A stretch of DNA of 64,000 nucleotides from the NCBI GenBank assembly GCA_021234155.1, contig JAJEKV010000009.1, positions 11,478,546-11,542,545 on the forward strand. The letters run 5' to 3'. Under the pieces are notes generated by a model, which worked only from the letters and a program-made list of their open reading frames with translations, was not told the DNA's origin and did no database searches. The DNA is from Isoetes taiwanensis. Taxonomy: Eukaryota; Streptophyta; Lycopodiopsida; Isoetales; Isoetaceae. Both the position numbers and the translations under genes were made by a program. This document shows, piece by piece, positions 34,135 through 44,551 of this stretch (its first letter is position 1; every line of letters begins with the position of its first letter).

Positions 34135-35755
34135 TCTTCTTATATTATAATGTTATACTGTAAGTAGTGCATCGAGCCCTAATTTGAATGGCCGAGATCA
34201 TCTGGATGCATCCGAAGGCCTAGATTTATTGCACGACTTACCAACACTGTGATTGGTCATGCTTCGATCTCTTAAAGGGAAAGGGTAAATGAAAAGGGGA
34301 AAAAGGAAAAGGGAAGTGGAAAGAGAGAATGTGAAGGGCAAAAAGGCATGGGGAAAAGGGAAAAGGGTAAAAGTAAAAGGGAAAAGGGTGGGGATAAGAG
34401 AAGAGAAAAAGGCATGGAAAACGAAAAAAGGAAAGGGAACCTGGGAAAAGGGCACGAGGGAAGGAGGAAGAGATAAAGTGGAAAAGGTAAATGGAAAGGG
34501 CATGAAAAAAAAGAAAGAGGAAAAGGTTGAAAAAAAGAGAAAATGAAGGAGAAAAAAAGCATGGAAACGGGGAGGAGAAAAAAAGCATGGGAAAAGAGGG
34601 AAAAAGAGAAGCGTTGAGGAAAGAGGAAAACGGAAGGGACAAATGGCATAGGAAAAGGGAAAAAAAAAAAGAGGGAAAGGGAAGGGAAAAAATGCATCAA
34701 GAATAGGGGAAGAGTGGAAGGTTGAAAAAATGAGGAAAAGAGAAGGGACAAGGGGAACAAGAAAAGGATGGGGAGAGGGGAAAAGAAAAGGGGCATAGAA
34801 AAAGGGAAAGTGAGAAGAAAGAAAAAGAAAAGGGAAAAGGGGGAAAGGGAACCTAGGTAAAGGTGACAAGGAAAAAGAAAGAGGGAAACGAGAAAAGGGA
34901 AGGGGGGAAGGGCATGACAGAAAAGGGAAGAGGAAAATGGTGAAGAAAGGGAAAAAGGAAAAAAGGGAAAAGGAAAGGGGCAACAGAGAAAGGGTGGGGA
35001 AAAGAGGAAAATGGGTATAGGAAATAAGAGAATAAAATAAATGTGCAAAAGGCATGGAAAAAGGGAAAAGGAAAAGGAAAGGAAGGGAGTCCACAGGAAA
35101 AGGATCGGCAAAGGAGGAAAACGGAAAGAATGGAAAAGGGGGGAAATAGAGAGAGGCACGGGAAAAAGGAAATGAGGAAAATGGAAAAGGGGAACAGAAA
35201 AAGGGAACATGGAAAAGGGAAAGAGAGAAACGGTGAGGAGATGGAAAAAGAGAAGGTAAAAAGGGTATGGAAAACGGGATGGAAGGGAAAAGGGCACACA
35301 AAAAAAGGAGGAAAAGAGTGGGAAAAGGAGGAAAAGAGAAGGGAAAATAGGCATAGAAAAGGGCGAAAGAGTAAAAGGTTGAGAAAAAGGGAAGACATGA
35401 AAAAATGGTGGGGAAAAGAGAAGGCATAAAAAAAAAGAGAAAGAGGAAGGGAAAAGGGCAAAGAAAAAAGAGAAGAGGGAAAATGTGGAGAAAGGAGCAA
35501 AAGGGAAGGGAAAAAGGTTATCGGGAATGGGGAAGGGGGAAGGAAAGGGATGGGAAAACAAGGAAACATGTGAGAAAGACGAGAAAAAAAAAGGAAAAGA
35601 AAAAAAAAGTAGAGAAAATAAGAAAAAATGAAATGCGGGATACAGCAAAAGGGAAAGGGAGAGGGAAAGGGAAAGGGATAGGGCTTTTCTCACTGCATCC
35701 CAAAGCATTTACAGGCTCTCAACTTATACCCAGCAACGCTGGGCACCATTACTAG
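34135..35755 (+). mobile_element. Helitron carrying a purine tract, unit 2
   Basis: Same insertion as 22670-24294: 5' TC at 34135, hairpin at 35729-35743, 3' CTAG at 35752-35755, identical A/T target. Length differs by a few bases, mostly indels in the purine tract and at the tract end (near 35630-35645). Being at the same site, it was present before the tandem duplication. Confidence 0.9.
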
Positions 35756-36805
35756 TTTCAAATTAATGAAATCATGGCTCTTTGTCGTCCTAATTTAAAA
35801 TTGCCTTCCACAACTGCAATTTTAAGCCATACTTCATCATCTTGCTCAAATTTCTATAATTTATACGATGCTTATCTGCATAGGTCTACTACCTTCCTTG
35901 TGCTTTGAGTATGCATTCTCGTGCTTCCTTGATGCTAGTTTTCGTATCTTGGAACAAATCGTGCGCCAATTGTGCCTTAGATACCGGATCATGTCATGTT
36001 GTTGGAGTCAACCCGGGGGATTCACCTCTATTATAGGTATATATGCCATGTGCGTTCCTTAGGTTGCCAAAAAACCCATTGTATACGACAATTCCATTTG
36101 AAAAACCCTTTGTATATGACTATATTATTTGTAAAACAATACAGCCTATATCATATAATTACTTGCCCAAAACACTTTTACTTGACAACCCCTTTTATAC
36201 ATATACGATATCTCTATTATTTTATATATATAATATAATATATATTATCATAGTCATATCATATTATCACAAAATCCCCAACAGTAGAAGCTCACCAAAA
36301 ATGATGGACCATTACATATGAATATGAATCGAACACTAGCGCCACCACACTCCCTCTAGTATCCGTACGGCATTCAAACTATAAAAACCTTATATTTTTC
36401 TTTACGATATACCTGCACTGGAGAGGCAATAAAAAAACCCATTTGGGGCACTCACATGTTTCATACCCCATAATCTAGGTGAACCCCCCGGGGGAGTCAA
36501 GCATTGATCTCTTTATGTTAGCGTAAAGCTTGTCATACCAATAGCAAAGTACTTAACTCTATTGTAGGCAAATCCATTTAGACAATGATAGGCTTCCATG
36601 GATCCATCTTATTCCATACATATATCCTCAACATGTCCTCAAGTACTACATTTAATTCTTTTGTTTGGCTGTCTGTTTGGGCATTTTGTCATATTTATGG
36701 AGAGCTTAGTACCAATGGCATCTCATATGCCTTCCAAAATTCTCTTGTATACAAGTGCTCTTGGTCGCACTATACCTTTAGGTATGCCATGCAACCCGTA
36801 GATGT
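35756..36805 (-). pseudogene. Ty3/gypsy integrase relic, unit 2
   Basis: Duplicate of 24295-25345, again split by the MITE. No intact frame. Confidence 0.7.
36012..36492. mobile_element. MITE with 16 bp TIRs, unit 2
   Basis: Duplicate of 24551-25028, 481 bp, with the same TIRs and the same 8 bp GGAGTCAA on each side (36004-36011 and 36493-36500). It differs from unit 1 mainly around 36398-36420. Confidence 0.88.
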
Positions 36806-37395
36806 TAATGGTGTTCAATAACTGAGACCTTCTCTGATTTACATGTTAAGGAGCCTTGTTAGAACAATGGTGAATCGTTGCCCACCCCATTTAAGAAGTT
36901 CTATGCTTAGACCTTGTAGATCTGTTGCCTTACCATTCGCCATTTCCTTCAGGGTGAGTTTGACATCATTGACCATGAATAAGCTATCATTGTTGGTTAT
37001 AGGTCAAGCGTGGGCTTTGCATTCTAAACATGGTACAAGGTTCCCTCACTAATTGGAGCAAAGCTGATGTGTCTGAATTTATTGGAGCCAGTTTGCTCAA
37101 AATAATGTTCCAAAATGATTTAGTTTCTTCTCTTAGTTTATGGCACAAATCCCCTTGTCTTTTTCTAAAGTATGCTCTCCTTTTCTTCCCTAAGTAATTT
37201 TTGTACCATTTGGGTTTCATAATGCAATCTGCTGGCAATTTAGCTCGTGCTTGATGGCATTTGCTATTCCACCATCCATTGATTGGACTAGAGAAAGCCT
37301 TCCTTATGCAGAGACCAAACATGCTTGAGGCTACGCTCAAAATAGCCTCGGTAAATATAGAAGAATCTTTGTCTATGTTATTGGTCCAGATTCTT
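36806..37395 (-). pseudogene. LINE fragment, unit 2
   Basis: Duplicate of 25345-25930. One base is shifted within a homopolymer (KNYLGKKRRAY here, KKLLRKKRRAY in unit 1), showing that the copies differ by small indels. Confidence 0.72.
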
Positions 37396-37563
37396 TCTTT
37401 GTTTTGAGAAAACCTCCCATTACCCCCTGATCATACTGTTCTGTACCCAATGCTTTTCTCGATCGAATATGAAAGGAGCTTTCAACCAAACATCATTCTG
37501 TAGCAAATATCAAGTGGTATGTTGGACCAATTCCGCTTCAGACCAATTCCGACCTAACCTTAC

Positions 37564-37748
37564 TGCAACAACCCCTGTCTGTTTTGTCTAAAAGTGGTTT
37601 ATTGCTTTTGTTGTTGGTGACATTCAATGCAACATCACCTGTCTGTTTTGTCTAAAAGTAGTTTATTGCTTTTGTCATTGTTTGTGACAATCAATGCAAC
37701 AACGCATGTCTGTTTTTTCTGAAAGTGGTTTATTGCTTTTGTCAATGG
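37564..37748. repeat. Minisatellite, about 64 bp unit, unit 2
   Basis: Duplicate of 26101-26285, three units. Confidence 0.85.
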
Positions 37749-38110
37749 AAGAGGTAATTTTCACCGTCTCAAAATTTCGCGGTGAAATTTTCTGGCGGCC
37801 GCCAGGCGAGCGGGGAGGCCGAGAGCGGCGGAGCCGTCCGCGAGCCTGGCGGCCGCCAGGAAATTTCACCGCAAAAATTTCAGGCGGTGAAAATTCCCTG
37901 ACGAAAAAACAGGGGGCTTGAAATTTGTCCCCTGATATATTTTCGGCAGATTTTCAGCTAGTTTTCTTTGGCGGCACTGCTCCGCAGGGGAAGGTCAGTT
38001 CATCGCAGAGGAGCATCGCAGCGAGGGGCGAATAGACTGGCGATCGATTCCAGTTTCGATCTGAAGAACAGATCGTTTGGGGGCAAAATGTCAAGCCCCA
38101 TGTTTTTTCG
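37749..38110. mobile_element. Nested inverted-repeat element, unit 2
   Basis: Hairpin part 37754-37897 and TIR part 37902-38110. The hairpin arms here are longer and more regular (CTGGCGGCCGCCAGG-type pairing around the GC-rich loop) than in unit 1, where the same stretch reads quite differently over about 50 bases. Confidence 0.75.
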
Positions 38111-39021
38111 TTGGTGACAATCAATCAAACTGGAGGTTATAGTTGACCCAGTCCCGTTATGGCTACATGCGGCAAAGTCCTAGGCGCTTCACAAAATTTC
38201 TGGTTCAAAAAATAATTTTCTTGTTCACATAAAATATAGCAGGATACACGGCGATCAAAAAAGAGGCGTATAAGGGTTTTTCCCATTCAATTTCATATAG
38301 ATTTCATATAGGTAGGATTTCTTTCGTTTGAAAAAATAAGTTATAGGATATTCTTTTTTTATATGGTTGGTTAGTATGTTTTTATTTTATTTTAATGGTT
38401 CTCTTCTTTCATATTTCGTATAAGTTTCAGTGTCTATACATATTTAAGTGATCTTAATTTGCTTTGTAGATGAAGGGACTAATGTGCAAAAGTCTATTAA
38501 ATTGTTAAGGGAAAGAATTCTCATATACGGATGCTCAAACCAACACCTGAAAAGTCCGCAAGTACGTTGGGTTAGGCACTACTCCTCACGCCATACCGCT
38601 CTTCCCTCGAATTTGGGAAAAGGTTGACAATGTAGAAGATAAGGGAGAATGAGATGAAATGAAAATTTTGTTGGTTGCAAATCATTTGGTGCATAACCCT
38701 TGGGGACAACCAATTGTACTGGATGAGGAACGAATGGAGTAGGTTGCCAGTGGCACGTGCAGTTGATGTGGCGTGGACTATTGCTTTGGAAAGCACTTCT
38801 ACAGCCAACTGGAAGAAAGGAAGGCATGATGCAATAGTCATTAGATATAAGGCTCCTGAGGACATTTTGAAAGTACACCATGAACCATGAACCTATAGTG
38901 TAAATATGTTGTATTTATTTGTACAATATGAATATATAGACCATTTTTCCATGAAAATCTGTTCATGTCTTATCTTCATATTGATAAAATGATATTCAAT
39001 GCTTATGCAATAAACTTTAAT

Positions 39022-40932
39022 CAACAAGTTATTTCAATGTACGCTGATGTACAGTAGATGTACATTAACATATGTAAATGTATGTTCACATCTCCGTGAT
39101 CCGAAGTCGATCCATGACATCTACAATTGTTGGAAGTTGTGATAGCAATGACTCATGAACTTCATCGTGCAAATGAAATGTCAGATTGCCCCTTTCAGCC
39201 TGTGAGTTACTTTGTTGAATGGAATTCTAACCCCAATCACAGATTCAGCAGGTACCAAAACATTCTTACTAGGAAGCAGTTTATACTTGTTGTGACAGCC
39301 TGGAATTAGTTCAGAATATTGCTCTTCAATGACACTAGTACCAGTAGAGTACTCATTTCGGTAGTCATCAACTGAATTTTCTTCCAATGCATGCTTTTCC
39401 CTTGTACATACTAGAACATAGTATGGAACACCTTCTATATTGTCTGGTGCTACAAATGATACAAAAACCATCGAAACTCCTACAGTGTCATCTAAACCAG
39501 GCTCCTCTTCTGCATACAATACATCCACATCATTTTCAGCTTTTCCACGAGAGGCAACATGATCTGCGGGATCCAAACTTTTCAGGGACCATTCACCACA
39601 ATGTTGTATGTTCTCACAATTCAGCCAATCGAAGTTAATGCAAGCATCACAGAAACACGAGAGTGGTCTGCAAAGCAACTTTGTTGGGTCAATTGGGTTT
39701 ATGGTTGAGACGAAATGTATCTGGCGAGTACCGTAAAGTCCCCGCTTTTCGCCGTCGACATCGGTTTGCTTGCGTACCGTCGACATCGCTTTTTCCAACC
39801 TCCCAAAATATCCGCTCACACCGGAGCCCTCGGCCCTTAAACCGCATAAGCCGTTGTTCACTCACCACGCATACCATTTTGTTTTCTTTGCTCGTCAAGC
39901 CACAACTTGGCTATACTAGCCTCTCCACCATGGTGCCTTTCCCATGGCCAGATCCAAAGAAATTCTATATCACTCGAATTTTGTTTTCAACATGGTATCT
40001 GCAAATTCCATACCATGCCCTTCAAGATTTGAATTGAGATGCACAACCATCCGACCATACATAATGAAGGTTTATGTCACTGCCTCCATTATGCTTAAGC
40101 CACTCCAAATGTAATTTAAGGGCATGCTGTGCAAAATGAATGTCATGCTTCCTGTCATCTGAAACAAATAAATGCACTATTTTTTTAAGCTTGCCTTCTT
40201 TTTTCATCATTGAAATATAAACCAAAATCGTAATCTAATCAGGATTCCAGTGCTCTAATTGCACTTCTGTTCCTATCTTCAATATGTAGTTCTCTGCAAA
40301 GTCAACAACAGACAGCACACTCTTATTAGAGAGTTTCTCAATCATCTTTTGAACTGTTTGCTCTGCCAGTGTACAGTAATGTTATGATATATAAACTTAG
40401 CAAGCTGATTTTTCATGTTCTTTAACAAGACAGATGCTTTGTCATGCTGAGCAACTAATCTAAGCCTTCTGGATGTACCTTTCTTGGAAGGCTCATTGAC
40501 ATAAGCATATACTTGCCAATTGACATCCTGCATGAATGTTCCATCTTCCTCTTTTGGACACACTCCACATTCCTCACATTCATCCTTGATACATTTTAAT
40601 TTATCTCATTCATCTGTCACATATTTCTCACAAACTGTTGACCTCCACAAGATGCTGACATTATCAAAAGTCTTCTTGTTTGCTTGACATACTCCATTTT
40701 TTTCCTGGGATGCACAAACACTGCAGCAGCAAGTGCAATTAACATGTAGAGCCCTTCTCATATCATTGAAGGCCTTTCTGTACAGATCTGCATGTTCATG
40801 TTTGACACAACAACATGTGTTCCTCTCTTTCAATTTCCTTATGCACTCAGGTTTCAAACTGTCGAAGGCGAATCTTAATGTCAGGATTCTGATATGCAAA
40901 CTGTTGATAAAGCTCAGATTGCAACAGCACAA
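39022..40932 (-). pseudogene. Transposase-like gene, unit 2
   Basis: Duplicate of 27551-29468 with the same domain order. The C-terminal frame is open further upstream here (from 39861), so GTRQIHFVSTINPIDPTKL is read directly into LCRPLSCFCDACINFDW. Unit 1 is scrambled in this stretch, and conversely unit 2 loses the last part of the C-terminal frame near 39180. Taken together, the ancestral gene was more complete than either copy shows. Confidence 0.65.
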
Positions 40933-41421
40933 GTATTAGACCATGTTAGCCATTTGTTATAAGCAAGCAGATGCATCCAAAGTACTAATCAGTACATTTG
41001 TATATTTTTGGTACATTTGATGTACATTCAAGTAATGTTGGAGATGTACATATAGTGTGCATGTACATAAATGTACATGGAATATACATAAATGTACATG
41101 GAATGTACATATCTTAAAACTGTTTGGCTTCATTACCTGAAAGTACATTTAAGTATAAAGGGATGTAAATCTAATAGGCAAGTACGTGTTAAATGCAGGT
41201 GCATGTACATGTAAATGTAAATGAATTTACATCTAAAAAGTAGCTAATAGCACATCACTACAAGATTTCTGCTGCCATGTAACAATGTAACGAACATTGT
41301 GATGCAATACATGTCATCAAAACCATGTGCATTCATTAAGAGGTCACTGGAAAACTGTCCTGCAATGTACACAAGAATATCATGAAAGAATTGAGAAGAA
41401 AACATAAGATTCCAACGAGAA

Positions 41422-43278
41422 TTGATTCAATTACAGATTCCAATGAGAATTGATTCATCTGAATGGTGGTTTCTGTTACCAGTAGCAATTTTGCACCCAA
41501 TGGTTAAATGTTTTTGGCAAAATGGAGGTGCAAGTGATACGTATACTGCATTGAAGTGTCTTTTGGAAGGACTAAGTTTTGATATAGAAAAGATTGTTGG
41601 TTTTGGATTTGATGGGGAAAGTGCCATGGTTGTCTCACAAACTGGAGTAGCACCGAGATTTAAAATAGAAATACCACATCTTTTAAGTGTTCATTGTATA
41701 GCATATAAAGAGGCTTTAGCCATGGTTGATGCATCTGAATCTATTCCTAATTTTAAGGCATTGGATAATTTGGTTAGAAAGGCCATAAATTGGTGGGAAG
41801 GACATCTAAACGACATTTTTATCCTCCAGGACATTGTCAAGTCTTTTCAAAAGAAAGTTTTGAATTTGCTTCATATGCATGAAGTGCCTAGAATTGAAAT
41901 AATATGAATTGATTTTTATCGTCCGTGGAGACCAATTTACGAGATACCATGAAAAGCATTTTGAGACTCGTGGGTCCAATTTTGGAAGTGTGGAAACGAG
42001 ATGAGAATGAAATGTATGGTTACTTCACACACTATATCATGCAATTCTTCTTTCATATGCTTGCAAATGTTCTTCCTTCAATGAATGAGATAAGCAAGAA
42101 ACTTCAAATTGATCATGTTGACATTATTTCAATTGGGAACATGAGAAGTACAGTCATTGACACTTTCTAAATGCAATATTTGGTGGGAGAATTTGGGCAA
42201 GGTGCACCACATATAACATCATTCTTGCAAGCTATGAAGGAGCATGGACGTGTGTAATTTACGGGCAACCAAGATATGATACATGTTCATACTTTAAATT
42301 TTGGTCTCACGCATAAAAAGGACACGGATTGTATGTTGAATTCTAGGAAGCTTGCATTGCATTCGGGAACAGATATTTAAAAGCTTATACGATCGACTCA
42401 TCAAAGAAAAGGTTTGGTGATAAGGATATTTTTTAGGGTGCAAAGTTGTTTAGCCCAAGGGGTTATCCTGGTGACATAAAGTCCCCTCATGCTAAAGCAT
42501 CAGAATGGTTACATCACTTAGTAGACAAATTTGGTAGTGGTGTAAATCCTTTGGTTGATCCACATGGTTAAGGAGAGTTAGTGAACTTGATTGTCAAAAT
42601 GGAGGTGGTATGTCAAAAATGGAAAAAGATAAATCTTGGGATCGATGTTGTGATGAGGATGTGGTTTGTAGCTCACCCACAATTGGCCAAGTTGTGGCAA
42701 ATTATACTAGTGCTTCCTAGTAGTATGGCCATTTGTAAAAGATGTTTTTCAAAGCAAAAGATAGATAGTATTTTTACGTCATGCCACATTGGTAGCATCC
42801 ATGAGGACATTTTTGGCGGACCCCCAAAACTTGAACAAGATCGCTTAATTGCTAACCCAATGGACTAGCCACTAAAACGAACAAGGGGAGACAATAAAAG
42901 ACATAAAGGATATAAAAGACGATGATCAATTTCTTGACAAAGATGCTAGACGAACTCATGTTTTTATCATTGATGGGACCGGAAGAAGAGAACATTGATG
43001 TTGACTTGATGGCACTTTTAATCCTTGGTATGAGGAGAAGAATCGGAGAAGAATGCTCGATTAAATGCGCATTAACGTTTTACTCATTTTTTGAGAATTT
43101 ACGATGTTCATATGATTTTGATATATTTAACTCTCATGTTTTAAACTCTTATGTTTTAAATGATTTGCCTGACATTCAACGATGTTCATATAATCTTTAT
43201 GTATTAAGTATTGTGTGTGCATTGTTACTTTTTAAGTATTTTAGAGGGGGATTTAAGCCTGTGCATTGTTGCTTTTAG
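41422..43278 (+). pseudogene. hAT-type transposase relic, unit 2
   Basis: Duplicate of 29985-31690, with a longer open 5' part (161 codons, 41422-41907) because unit 1 carries extra frame breaks near 30000 and 30170. It also keeps about 110 bp of 3' sequence lost from unit 1 at the duplication junction. Confidence 0.75.
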
Positions 43279-44551
43279 ACTAACAATGCAAATGAAAGTC
43301 ATGCAATTAAATTATGCCATGCAATTTGAAAGTCCAGATTTTGGAGTGACATTCAAAGAAAAGTAATGAAAGCCCAATTTCTAGAGTGATTCAAAGAAAG
43401 TAAGGGTAGCCCTTCAATTTCCAACCCTAGTTCTGTGACTTTGCAAGTAAATAACATTCACGAATGCAAGTAAAAACAGCCGAAACTTCGAAACCCCGAG
43501 TAGAAGTATGGAATGAATGCATATTCAGGCTTAGAAGATTAACTAGGCTTAGAAGATTGTCCACATAGCTCATACGAAAACTTCACATTGTTCTCGTATA
43601 TAGGAAAGCCCATTGGAAACCTGCTGATGCGCGGCAATGCGGAGGCAAGTTGACACCTGAGGAAAGTCCAGTAAATGGACTTCCCTATAACATGGACAAC
43701 AGATAGATGTCCATTCTATGCCACGTGGCACCAATCCAACGGTCGTAGCAAAGGAGTGAGGTAAAAAAAACAAAATATTAGTAGATGAATTTCCTTGGAA
43801 AAGAGAGTGGAAAAAATGCCACGTGGCGGCATAAAAGTGGACACGAGGGCAGAATGTGGCCTATCTGTTGTTTAGGCATTTAATCATTGTAAACCACGGA
43901 TATCATTGTAAACCACGGATCAGGTAGAAGCACAAAGAACCCTAAGTTTTCTTTTTCTGCAACGATGGCTCTAAGGTGGCGGTGGCCAAGGTCTTGGTTA
44001 AGGGGCAACATCCAACCAGGAATATACACCCGAGACAGATGGGGCGGCCACCATAATTGTAATCTCACCCAAAAAGAGGCAATGCCAGGCTTGCACTGGT
44101 AATCTTCGGAAACAATTTGTTACTAGTACCATCCACTTAGTTAAATATGGCTTAAAAAGCCTCGTTTACAATTTTTAATTGACCTGTGCCTATCAACAGC
44201 CAACATGAGAAGTCCCTTTCAAAAAGCATCAAGTGCCTGCAAAGTTAAAAAGAACATGGTATCTTAAGCAAACACGTTGATCCATCTCTTGAGTAGGAAA
44301 GAAAAAATACTGGTTTACTTCTTCATCACCCGAGTAAGAAAACTTGTGACCAGGATGTTGTGCAAAGTTCAACTGGGTTCAACAAAATGCAGGACTACTT
44401 CTCACTCCTTGTAAATCAGTCTGCTTTGTAATCCATTTTGTGGCAGTGTATGCTGGGGTCCCAAATAGGTCAGTGAGATGTTCACAACATCCCATGAGCG
44501 GCTTTGGCCTTTGCCTTCTATACCAAAAAACGAAGAAATGAGTTGAGCATA
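43169..44551. other. Intergenic stretch before the RRM gene
   Basis: After the hAT tail I find no coding region. It contains a short hairpin (about 43662-43684, arms GTCCA/TGGAC), the G-box inverted repeat below, a 20 bp direct repeat ATCATTGTAAACCACGGAT (43883-43920) and the probable 3' UTR of the RRM gene. Confidence 0.5.
43696..43871. repeat. Imperfect inverted repeat with paired G-boxes
   Basis: Arms run from ACAACAGATAG (43696) inward to TGCCACGTGGCA, and from TGCCACGTGGC (43818) outward to CTATCTGTTGT (ending 43871), with GTCCA/TGGAC words between. Each arm carries a CACGTG core (43722-43727 and 43820-43825). It looks like a MITE or fold-back element; G-boxes bind bZIP/bHLH factors in plants, but no gene start is adjacent. 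Confidence 0.5.

Larger units (their letters stand above)
31693..43168. repeat. 11.47 kb tandem duplication, unit 2
   Basis: Second unit of the tandem duplication, same gene order as unit 1. Small differences are strongly clustered: purine tract length, about 36398-36420, 36768-36830, 37790-37860, 38025-38060, 38520-38610, 39095-39185 and 39720-39870. Many interchange CG with CAG, CTG or CCTG-type words. Beyond 43168 the hAT relic continues (to about 43278), showing where unit 1 was cut. Confidence 0.92.

Noticed and set aside
34198-35708. The same Phe/Pro/Ser-rich frames (409 and 478 codons) in unit 2
   Set aside because: Same reason; reading frames shift freely with indels in the tract, showing no coding constraint.
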